Positions 1 through 7,096 of a stretch of 25,151 nucleotides of DNA are shown piece by piece (positions within the stretch are counted from its first letter, which is position 1; the number at the start of each line of letters is the position of its first letter). The DNA comes from ZC4RG30 sp964632365. Its GTDB lineage: Bacteria; Pseudomonadota; Gammaproteobacteria; Steroidobacterales; Steroidobacteraceae. The notes beneath the pieces were generated by a model that made no database searches, was not told where the DNA came from, and was given only the letters and a program-made list of their open reading frames with translations. The stretch covers positions 1 through 25,151 of the forward strand of contig CAZWDR010000031.1 of the NCBI GenBank assembly GCA_964632365.1. Reading direction: 5' to 3'. Both the position numbers and the translations under genes were made by a program.

Positions 1-539
1 GTCGACGGCGCCGGCGTCGAGACGGGAGGCTCCGTGGCCGGCGGTGTGGCCGGCGCCGGCACCGGTGGCGTCGGCGGCGGGGTGGCCACGGGCGGGTTGG
101 CCACCGGCGGCGGATCCAGGCCGGCCGCCGGCGGCGTGCCCGGCACCGTCACCGTGACCTTCAGCGCGACATCGCTGTAATCGTCGGTGCCGAGCAGGCC
201 GACCTGCCAGCCTCCTTGCACCGGCGCGGTCAGATCACAGTGTTCGGTGTTGCCTGCGCTGGCGGACTCGCAGTCCCGCGCGCCGGGACCGAGCACGGCG
301 ATGTCCACATTGCCGCTGCCGCCTTCCGTCGCGACCGTGAGGCGCAGCGCTCCGGCAGGCACTCCGAAAGTGTGGCGCGCCAGGGAGCCCTTCGAACCCG
401 AGACTCCGGAGAGTTCCAGCAGGGTGGCTGGCTGGCCGCTGCCGCCGGCCTGCGAATCCGGCTGCACGGTTTCTTCGCCGCCGCCACATGCAGTGAACGC
501 CAGGGATGTTCCCAGCACGGTGAACCAGCGGAATCTCAT
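1..539 (-). CDS. Secreted lipoprotein-like protein with PPC-type domain and Pro-rich tail (3' end outside window)
   Basis: The reading frame is open from an ATG at 539 through the left edge, so the C-terminal part is missing. A GGGAGG-type ribosome site lies about seven bases upstream. The first 18 residues are a signal peptide ending in LAFTAC, a slightly atypical lipobox (Phe at -3) followed by GGGEE, which suggests an anchored lipoprotein. Residues about 40-130 resemble the bacterial pre-peptidase C-terminal (PPC) beta-sandwich: a FGVPAG strand, a GGSGNVDIAVLGPG turn, two cysteines around ES..GNTEH, and a WQVGLLG strand. From about residue 135 the chain becomes a low-complexity Pro/Ala/Thr/Val linker running off the window. 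Such a linker usually precedes another domain or spans the cell wall. PPC domains normally accompany secreted enzymes; whether an enzyme domain follows cannot be seen. It is last in a possible minus-strand series with the two genes to its right. Confidence 0.7.
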   Translation of the reverse strand, partial: MRFRWFTVLGTSLAFTACGGGEETVQPDSQAGGSGQPATLLELSGVSGSKGSLARHTFGVPAGALRLTVATEGGSGNVDIAVLGPGARDCESASAGNTEHCDLTAPVQGGWQVGLLGTDDYSDVALKVTVTVPGTPPAAGLDPPPVANPPVATPPPTPPVPAPATPPATEPPVSTPAPS

Positions 540-666
540 GCACACCCTCCCGACGAGGCCATCCCTGCCGTGAAATGGCCTGGCCGGCGGGCATGATCCG
601 GCCGCCTCGCGCAGCGCTCAATCGGTACCTGCCGCGTTGGCTTGCAGGTGCTGTCCTTCAAACGAC

Positions 667-1074
667 TCAGTGTTTTGGGACCTGCGACTCGTCCATGTGG
701 AAGACCTCGAAAATGTGGCCATCGGGATCGGCGAAGCTGCGCTGGTACATGAACCCGTAGTCGCGCGGACTGCCCGATTCGCGGCCGCCATTGGCCAGCG
801 CCGCGGCCATCAGTGCGTCGACCGCTTCACGACTTTCCGTATCGAGCGCGATGAGGGTCTGCACCTGCCGGTGCGTATCGCAGATCGCAAGGTCCGTGAA
901 GGTCCGGAAAAAATCCCGCGTCAGCAGCATGAAATAGATCGAGTCGGACACCACGACGCAGGCCGCGTTGTCATCCGTGAACTGCGGGTTGATCGAATGG
1001 CCGAGCGCCACATGGAAGGCCTTCGACCGTGACAGGTCGCTGACCGGGAGGTTGATGAAGATCTTTCTGGGCAT
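667..1074 (-). CDS. VOC-fold (glyoxalase/bleomycin-resistance-like) protein
   Basis: A 135-residue protein with the vicinal-oxygen-chelate pattern. It opens with a beta strand (KIFINLPVSDL), has a central Ser/Tyr/Phe-rich strand (DSIYFMLL), and ends in the typical segment FADPDGHIFEVFHM, whose Glu123 sits at the usual last metal-ligand position. The His commonly found in the first strand is replaced (FINLPV), so lactoylglutathione lyase activity should not be assumed. Many members of this subfamily are annotated only as VOC family protein. The start is well supported by AAGGAG eight bases before ATG. It lies 134 bases downstream of the PQQ dehydrogenase on the same strand and could be cotranscribed with it, though the spacing is long. 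Confidence 0.85.
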   Translation of the reverse strand: MPRKIFINLPVSDLSRSKAFHVALGHSINPQFTDDNAACVVVSDSIYFMLLTRDFFRTFTDLAICDTHRQVQTLIALDTESREAVDALMAAALANGGRESGSPRDYGFMYQRSFADPDGHIFEVFHMDESQVPKH

Positions 1075-1208
1075 GGCGTGCTCCTTGCGGGATGTGAGGG
1101 CGCCGGAAGCCGACGCCTGTCACGACGGCCAGGCCGGGCCGGAATCGACACGCGCAAGGAATCTTTGGCGATGCACGGGCCCGGCCATCGGCGCCGGGCC
1201 GCAAGCCC

Positions 1209-3335
1209 TCAATGCGGACCGGCTCCGGCCTCGCCCGGTGGCGTGCCCCAGTCTTCGTGCGCGCGCGAGATCACGTACGCATGCACCGCCTCGACCTCCG
1301 CCTCGCTCAGCAGGCTGGCGAAACTCGCCATGCCCTTCTGCACGCGCGTGCCCTTCAGCACGATGTCGTTGAACTCGGCATGCGCGGCACGATCCATGAA
1401 ACGCAGGTCCTTCACGCCACCCACGGCCAGCTGGCCATGGCATTGCGCACAGGTGCGCGCGAACACTTCGGCACCCTGGCGGATGGTGCTCTCGCTGGCA
1501 CGCAGCGGCGGCGGTTCGGGGGTGGGCACAGGCGGCGGCAGCGGCGGCAGCTGCCGGTTGCCCCCGAGCTTGAACACCAGCAACCTTGCCGCGGCGCGGT
1601 GCTGCGCGGTGCCGGCCCCCCGTTCGATCTGCGCCGCGCCGCCACCCCAGCCGGCATTCACTGCGACGTACTGCTCGCCGTCGAGCTCATAGGAGATCGG
1701 CCCGGCCACTGGTGCCGACTGCACCGGCATCTCCCACAGCAGCTCCCCATCCGTGGCGCGGAACGCCGCGAACGTCTGCTTCGTGGTGCCCTCGAAGACG
1801 AGGTTGCCCGCGGTCGCGAGCACACCGCCGTTGCCATGGCGCGGCAGCGGCACCTTCCAGCGCATCTCCTGCTTGACCGGATCCCAGGCGATCAGCGCCG
1901 TCTTCTCGCGCGCGGTGCCCTCCTGCATCAGGCGCATCCGCTTCTGCAGTGCATCGCCGGTATAGCCGCCCCATCCCGCATTCGACCGATAAGGCTGCGG
2001 CTTGAAGCCGGGATCCAGCGCATAGACCATCCAGTGCTCGTACTGCGGGAAATAGGCCAGCCCTGTCTCCGGGCTGTAGGCCATCGGGAACCAGTTGTGC
2101 GCGCCGCCGGGGCCGGGCGCGACCAGCACCGGATCGGTGCCGTAGTGCGCTTCCGGGTTCACCACCGGTCGCCCGGTCGCAAGATCGATGTGGCTGGCCC
2201 AGGTCACCGGCACATGGTTCTTCGCCGAGATCAGCTCGCCGGTGGCGCGGTCGATCACATAGAAGAAGCCGTTCTTCGGTGCATGCATCAGCACCTTTCG
2301 TTCGCGCCCGTCGATGGTCAGCTGCGCCTGCACGATCGACTGCGTGCACGTGTAGTCCCAGTCCTCGGCGGGCGTTTCCTGGTAATGCCAGCGGTATTCA
2401 CCCGTCTGCACATCCACCGCGACGATCGAGCACAGGAACAGGTTGTCGCCGCCCTGCGGGCTGCGGTGCTTGTGCGCCAGCGGCGATCCGTTGCCGGTGC
2501 CGATGTACACCATGCGCAGCTCCGGATCATAGGCAATGGAATCCCACGCCGTGCCGCCGCCGCCCAACGTCCACCATTCGCCGGTCCACGTCTTTGCCGC
2601 CATCTCCATCACGCTGTCGGAAGCCGCGCCATCGGGACCCCTGGACGGGTCGCCCGGCACCAGCCAGAACTTCCAGCGGAACTCGCCCGTGTCGGCATCC
2701 CATGCGCTGACGAAGCCGCGCACGCCAAGGTCCGCGCCGCCGTTGCCGACCACGACCAGGCCATCAAACACGCGCGGCGCGCCGGTGATGGACCAGGGCT
2801 GCGAATCATCGAAGGTGCGCACCTCCCACACCGGCGTGCCCTTGCGGGCATCGAGGCCGAGCAGGCGGCCGTCGAGCGTGGCGATGATCACCTTGCCCTT
2901 CCAGAACGCGAGGCCGCGCGCCACCGGTTCGCAGCAGGCATAGCGACCCCATTCGCGCGGTACCTGCGGGTCATAGGTCCACAGCTCGCGCCCGGTGCGC
3001 GCGTCATAGGCGGTGGTGATGTTCCAGGCGCTGATGTTGTAGATCACGCCATCGACGAACAACGGCGTGCCCTCGACGCCGCGATAGGTATCGAGGTCCG
3101 CATACCAGGCCAGTCCCAGCTTGCCGACATTGTCCTCATTGATGTGCGTGAGCGGACTGAAGCGCTGCGCGTCATAGGTGCGACCGTCCATCAGCCATTG
3201 CCCGGCTTCCGCGCCAGCGTCCCGCAGACGCTGCGCGTCCACCTCTGCGCCCCCGGCGCCGTCCGGGACTCCGCGACAGGCCGCCATGGCGGCAAGGCCC
3301 AGCAACAGGGCGATGCTCTTCGTGATGCGCAACAT
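1209..3335 (-). CDS. PQQ-dependent quinohaemoprotein alcohol dehydrogenase, lipoprotein-type
   Basis: This 708-residue protein should oxidise an alcohol in the periplasm using PQQ and pass electrons to its own haem c. The start is the ATG before LRITKSIALLLGL, which opens a signal peptide ending in AAMAAC (Cys20, probable lipid anchor). A longer upstream frame adds only 37 residues with no signal character. The beta-propeller occupies about 40-590. It shows the vicinal disulphide Cys134-Cys135 in RYACCEPVARG, calcium/PQQ ligand Asn282 in GTGNGSP, and the catalytic base Asp327 in EDWDYT. A proline-rich hinge (about 597-610) leads to a cytochrome c domain with CAQCH at 629-633 and probable axial Met669 in QKGMASF. 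This is the architecture of type I/II quinohaemoprotein dehydrogenases (family knowledge). Substrate specificity cannot be read. It is divergent from the SMP-30/TonB-receptor unit and probably works with it. The ribosome site is weak. Confidence 0.93.
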   Translation of the reverse strand: MLRITKSIALLLGLAAMAACRGVPDGAGGAEVDAQRLRDAGAEAGQWLMDGRTYDAQRFSPLTHINEDNVGKLGLAWYADLDTYRGVEGTPLFVDGVIYNISAWNITTAYDARTGRELWTYDPQVPREWGRYACCEPVARGLAFWKGKVIIATLDGRLLGLDARKGTPVWEVRTFDDSQPWSITGAPRVFDGLVVVGNGGADLGVRGFVSAWDADTGEFRWKFWLVPGDPSRGPDGAASDSVMEMAAKTWTGEWWTLGGGGTAWDSIAYDPELRMVYIGTGNGSPLAHKHRSPQGGDNLFLCSIVAVDVQTGEYRWHYQETPAEDWDYTCTQSIVQAQLTIDGRERKVLMHAPKNGFFYVIDRATGELISAKNHVPVTWASHIDLATGRPVVNPEAHYGTDPVLVAPGPGGAHNWFPMAYSPETGLAYFPQYEHWMVYALDPGFKPQPYRSNAGWGGYTGDALQKRMRLMQEGTAREKTALIAWDPVKQEMRWKVPLPRHGNGGVLATAGNLVFEGTTKQTFAAFRATDGELLWEMPVQSAPVAGPISYELDGEQYVAVNAGWGGGAAQIERGAGTAQHRAAARLLVFKLGGNRQLPPLPPPVPTPEPPPLRASESTIRQGAEVFARTCAQCHGQLAVGGVKDLRFMDRAAHAEFNDIVLKGTRVQKGMASFASLLSEAEVEAVHAYVISRAHEDWGTPPGEAGAGPH

Positions 3336-3500
3336 GTGATGGCGGCAGGCGCCGCTTCCCCGATGGATTGGAGGGGCAAGGATAGACGATCGGCACCGGG
3401 GCGGGGACGGCCGCGGCGGGAAAGCCGACTTGAGGTCGAGGCACACTTTGCGTCAAGGTTGGCCCTCGCGGGCCTGGGCGTTTCCAGTGAGGAGAAGGTA
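3336..3500. promoter_or_regulatory. Divergent intergenic region between PQQ dehydrogenase and SMP-30 gene
   Basis: These 165 bases separate two divergent genes and must hold promoters for at least one of them. On the minus strand a TTGACG (complement of 3451-3456) is followed 17 bases later by TCAAGT, a poor -10. No convincing sigma-70 pair or operator palindrome is visible, so the entry only marks where shared regulation would be sought. Confidence 0.3.
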
Positions 3501-4463
3501 TTGAAGGCATTGCAGATTGCCGCAGCGACAGCGCTGACGGCCGTGCTGGCCGGTGGGTGCGCCGGACCATCCAGCACCACGCCAGAGGCATCGCGGGGCG
3601 ACATCCGCATCGACGGCGCGAACGTGCATCCGGAAAGCATCGGATCGTCTGCGGACGGTTCCGTGTTCATCGGCAGCATGAACGGCATCGTCTATCGCGC
3701 CGGTCCGCGCGACACAGTCGCGACGCCATTCATCACGCCGTCGGCGCAGAACGGGCTGCGCGCGATATTCGGCGTGCTTGCGGATGATGCCGGGCGGCGC
3801 CTGTGGGTGTGTTCGGTGGCCAATCCATTCGTGCGCAGTGAGGGGCCGGCACAGCCCACCGAAGTCGTCGCCTTCGATCTGGCCAGCGGTGCGCTGGCCG
3901 GCCGCTGGCCATTCCCCGCGCCAGGCGGCACCTGCAATGACATCGCCATCGGCCCGGATGGCGCAGCCTATGCCACCGACACGCCCGGTGGTCGCATCCT
4001 GCGCCTGAAGAACGGCGCCGATGCGCTCGAAGTGGTCGCCGCGACGCCGGCGCTGGTGGGCATCGACGGCATCGCCTTCGCTGCGGACGGCACGATGTAC
4101 ATCAACAATGTGCGCAGTCACACCCTCTGGCGTGTGGAGCTCACCGCCGATGTCGCGAACCCGCGGCTCACGCAGCTGCAAGCCAGCCGCGAGATGGAGG
4201 GGCCCGACGGCCTGCGTCCAGTGGGCCCGGACCGCTTCGTGCAGGCGGAGGGACCCGGCGGGCGCATCACGCTGGTGACCATCACTGGCGATGAGGCGAA
4301 GATCGAGGTGATCCGCGACGGACTGTCCTCGACCCCGGGCGCCACGCTCGTCGGTGACACCATCTACACGATCGAGGGCAAGATCGACTATCTGGTCAGT
4401 CCGCAGCTGCGGGGCCAGGATCCCGGCGAGTTCCGCGCCATTGCGATTCCGATGCCGCGCTGA
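3501..4463 (+). CDS. SMP-30/gluconolactonase-like beta-propeller protein, exported
   Basis: A 320-residue protein of the SMP-30/gluconolactonase/LRE-like six-bladed propeller type. Blade motifs include NDIAIGPDGAAYATDTPGG, DGIAFAADGTMYINN and MEGPDGLRPVG; Asn and Asp at these positions commonly bind the divalent metal of SMP-30 lactonases. No ATG fits. I chose TTG at 3501 because GGAG lies six bases upstream and the frame then opens with a signal peptide (MKALQIAAATALTAVLAGGC) ending at Cys20. The LAGGC lipobox is imperfect, so simple secretion is possible. Family members hydrolyse lactones or act as binding propellers; which applies here is unknown. It is first in the plus-strand cluster, 28 bases before the next gene, and divergent from the PQQ dehydrogenase, whose product could be a lactone precursor (inference). 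Confidence 0.8.
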   Translation: MKALQIAAATALTAVLAGGCAGPSSTTPEASRGDIRIDGANVHPESIGSSADGSVFIGSMNGIVYRAGPRDTVATPFITPSAQNGLRAIFGVLADDAGRRLWVCSVANPFVRSEGPAQPTEVVAFDLASGALAGRWPFPAPGGTCNDIAIGPDGAAYATDTPGGRILRLKNGADALEVVAATPALVGIDGIAFAADGTMYINNVRSHTLWRVELTADVANPRLTQLQASREMEGPDGLRPVGPDRFVQAEGPGGRITLVTITGDEAKIEVIRDGLSSTPGATLVGDTIYTIEGKIDYLVSPQLRGQDPGEFRAIAIPMPR

Positions 4464-4491
4464 ACGCGCGCCACAACTGTTCGGGGGTGAC

Positions 4492-6378
4492 ATGAAGAAG
4501 ATCGGCATTCTGGTCCTGGCGGCCGCCACGGCGCTGACCGCCCAGGCGCGCGCACCGGGAGAACGCACGGCATGGCAGGCGGTGAGCTGTGACCACGCCT
4601 GCCTGTCGCAGTGGACGCGCGACTACGTGGCCGCGCTTGCGCGCCGCGATGCGTCGACGCTGAAGGTGCACAAGGACGTCCGGTTCACGGAGAACAACGT
4701 CGAGCTGCCACTCGGGAAGGAAGGCCTGTGGGCCACGGCCACCGGTGTGGCGCCCACCGGACTGATCGCCGCGGACGTGGAGACCGGCAATGCCGCGTGG
4801 ATCGGCACCGCGGAGGAAAACGGCAAGCCGGTCTACTTCGCGCTGCGCCTGGCCGTGCGCGACGGGCTGCTGGCCGATGTCGAAACGGTGGTGGTCCGCA
4901 ACACCGGCCTGCCGCTGCCCTTCGGCGATGTGACCAAGGTCGAGCACGATCCGACCTTCAACGAGATCCTGCCCGAGGACCAGCGACGCTCGCGCGCGCG
5001 GCTGCGCGCCGTGGCCGACAGCTACTTCAACACCGTCGAAGTGAACGACGGGGTGGTGTTCGCCCCGTTCGATCCGGATTGCGGCCGGCTCGAGAACGGC
5101 ATCCTCACCACGGCGAGCAGCGGTGGCGGCTCCAGCGGCAACGCCAGCTCGATCTCGCCCGGCTGCGAAGAACAGTTCAAGCTCGGCATCTACCGGATCA
5201 ACAAGCGCATCCGCGAGCGCCGCTATCCCATCATCGACGTGGAGCGCGGCGTGGTGGTGGCCACCGGCTTCTTCGACCACGCCAACGAATGGGACCGCTA
5301 CAAACTCACCGACGGCCGCGAGATGCGCACGGCACTGAAGTGGCCCAACTCGATCTCGCTGATCGAGGCTTTCCGCATCCGCAATGGCGCGATCCACCGC
5401 ATCGAGGCGGTGTTCACCTACGTGCCGCACATGATGCACAACCCGTTCTATCACCATGCGCCGCCCCCGCCGGCGCAGCCGGAAGATCCGGCCATCGCGC
5501 GCGAGCGCTGCGACGCCACCTGCCTGCGCGGCGTGGCCGAGCGCTTCATGACCGCGCTGGCGGCGCAGCGGCCGGCCGACGTGCCCTGGGCCCGCAATGT
5601 GAAGTTCACCGAGAACGGGGTCGGCATCCAGGTGGGCGAGGGCATCTGGGGCTCGATCCGCAACAAGTCCGACACCGCGCTGGTCATCCCCGATGCGCGC
5701 AACGGCACCGTGGCCTGGTACGGGCTCATCTACGACCACGACGCGCCGGCCTGGGCGGGGGTTCGCCTGAAGGTGCTCGGCGCGCGCGTCAGCGAGGCCG
5801 AAGTCATCGTGGCGCGCGAGCGCAACCCCGGGCCATGGGGCGACGCCAAACAGTTCGCGATCGATCCGCAGTTCACCAGCGCAGTGGCTTCCGGCCAGCG
5901 CACTTCGCGCGCGCAGCTGGTGCGTGCAGTGGACAACTACGCCCGCAGCATGGAATCGCAGGGCGGCAAGCTGCCCGCCCGCTTCGATGCGTCGTGCACC
6001 CGCAAGGAGAACGGACTGGAAGTGACGCGTGGCGCGGTGGGTTCGATCGGCCTGGTGAAATCCCCTGGCGAATTCGCCCAGGGCTGCGAGGCACAGCTCG
6101 CGCTGGGTCTTTACCAGCCGCTCGATCGCCTGCGCGCGCATCGGGTGCTGGCGGTGGACGAGGAGCGCGGTCTGGTGGCCGTCGCGGCGGTGGCCGACTT
6201 CAACCTTGCCGATCGTCGCTACCGCCTCGCCGACGGACGTGAAGTGGAGACCGAAGCGGTGCATGCCATGTCGCGCGAGCTGTTCGAGGTCTACAAGATC
6301 GTGGACGGCCGCATCGTGGCCATCGAGGCCGTGTCGGTCGACCAGCCCTACGGCATGCCGTCGGCCTGGGTGAAGTGA
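4492..6378 (+). CDS. Secreted tandem-duplicated protein resembling DUF8021/NTF2-like domains
   Basis: A 628-residue protein with a clear Sec signal peptide (cleavage near AQARA-PGE, residue 21) and a GGGGGTGA ribosome site. It consists of two copies of one module, about 33-310 and 340-615. Paired motifs are CDHACL/CDATCL, VRFTENNVELPLG/VKFTENGVGIQVG, RLENGILTT/RKENGLEVT, CEEQFKLGIYR/CEAQLALGLYQ, and VERGVVVATGFFDH/EERGLVAVAAVADF. Each copy has four cysteines in matching places (33, 37, 197, 225 and 340, 344, 502, 532), likely disulphides. A His/Pro-rich linker (HHAPPPPAQP, about 321-330) joins them. The pattern reminds me of DUF8021, whose function is unknown and which includes an NTF2-like fold, but I cannot confirm that by search. 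Position between an SMP-30 protein and an esterase suggests a periplasmic or extracellular substrate-handling role. Confidence 0.8.
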   Translation: MKKIGILVLAAATALTAQARAPGERTAWQAVSCDHACLSQWTRDYVAALARRDASTLKVHKDVRFTENNVELPLGKEGLWATATGVAPTGLIAADVETGNAAWIGTAEENGKPVYFALRLAVRDGLLADVETVVVRNTGLPLPFGDVTKVEHDPTFNEILPEDQRRSRARLRAVADSYFNTVEVNDGVVFAPFDPDCGRLENGILTTASSGGGSSGNASSISPGCEEQFKLGIYRINKRIRERRYPIIDVERGVVVATGFFDHANEWDRYKLTDGREMRTALKWPNSISLIEAFRIRNGAIHRIEAVFTYVPHMMHNPFYHHAPPPPAQPEDPAIARERCDATCLRGVAERFMTALAAQRPADVPWARNVKFTENGVGIQVGEGIWGSIRNKSDTALVIPDARNGTVAWYGLIYDHDAPAWAGVRLKVLGARVSEAEVIVARERNPGPWGDAKQFAIDPQFTSAVASGQRTSRAQLVRAVDNYARSMESQGGKLPARFDASCTRKENGLEVTRGAVGSIGLVKSPGEFAQGCEAQLALGLYQPLDRLRAHRVLAVDEERGLVAVAAVADFNLADRRYRLADGREVETEAVHAMSRELFEVYKIVDGRIVAIEAVSVDQPYGMPSAWVK

Positions 6379-6971
6379 ACCGGCGACGGGCCGTCCGCCT
6401 CGCGCTCTGCGCGGGCGTGCTGCTCACCGCCTGCGGCACAGAGGTGCCCCGGGCCGAACGCGAAGGGCCGATCGTCGCGTTTGGCGACAGCCTGGTCTTC
6501 GGCACGGGTTCTTCCGGCGGCGGCTTCGTCACGCTGCTGGAACAGCGGCTCGGGCGCGACATCCAGAACCTTGGCCGCCCGGGCGAGACCAGCGCAGGCG
6601 GCCTGGCGCGAATCGGGGACGTGCTGGCGCTGGAGCCTTCGGTGGTGATCCTGCTGCTGGGCGGCAACGATGCGCTGCGGGGCGTGCCGTCCGACACCAC
6701 GTTCAGCAACCTCGCATCGATCATCGAGCGCCTGCAGGCGGCCGGTGCGGCCGTGCTGCTCGTCGGAGTGCGCGGCGGGCTGCTGCAGGATCCCTACGCC
6801 GCACCGTTCGAGGAACTGGCGGGGCGGTCCGGTGCGGCGCATGTCCCGGACGTGCTGCGGCAGGTCTTCCTCGATCCGGACTCCATGGCCGACCAGGTCC
6901 ATCCGAACGATGCCGGCTATGCGCATATCGCCGACCGCATCCAGCCCGTGCTCGAGGCAATGCTTCCCTGA
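6375..6971 (+). CDS. SGNH/GDSL-type lipase-esterase (TesA-like arylesterase), lipoprotein-type
   Basis: A 198-residue SGNH hydrolase. The nucleophile block is FGDSLVFGTG (Ser39), the glycine block is NLGRPGETSAGG, the oxyanion Asn is in GGNDAL (about 98), and the catalytic pair Asp173/His176 is in DQVHPNDAGY. These are the diagnostic blocks of TesA-type arylesterases/thioesterases. The N-terminus (RRRAVRLALCAGVLLTAC) is a lipoprotein signal with lipobox LLTAC, Cys20. The start is a GTG whose last two bases form part of the preceding TGA (GTGA overlap), so translation is probably coupled to the duplicated upstream gene. It likely cleaves an ester or thioester in the periplasm. The natural substrate is unknown, though coupling to the neighbour suggests a shared pathway. 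Confidence 0.9.
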   Translation: MNRRRAVRLALCAGVLLTACGTEVPRAEREGPIVAFGDSLVFGTGSSGGGFVTLLEQRLGRDIQNLGRPGETSAGGLARIGDVLALEPSVVILLLGGNDALRGVPSDTTFSNLASIIERLQAAGAAVLLVGVRGGLLQDPYAAPFEELAGRSGAAHVPDVLRQVFLDPDSMADQVHPNDAGYAHIADRIQPVLEAMLP

Positions 6972-7096
6972 AGGGCACGCCGGCGCCGACTGACCGCCCC
7001 TCCCACCGGTGACTTGCCGCGCATTGCCCGTACGTGCCATCTTGGCGCAGGGGGGGCTGGCCTTCCCGCGATGAATCGAGAAACGGGGGGTGTGCC

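Noticed and set aside
1212..4463. A 1083-codon plus-strand open frame
   Set aside because: Most of it is the antisense of the PQQ dehydrogenase, whose haem and PQQ motifs are on the minus strand. Only its last 321 codons (from TTG 3501) have signal-peptide and propeller features, so that part alone is annotated.
4396..6264. A 622-codon minus-strand open frame opposite the duplicated gene
   Set aside because: Composition is His/Arg/Ala-rich without domains, as expected for the complement of a high-GC gene. The plus-strand frame has a signal peptide, ribosome site and conserved repeats.
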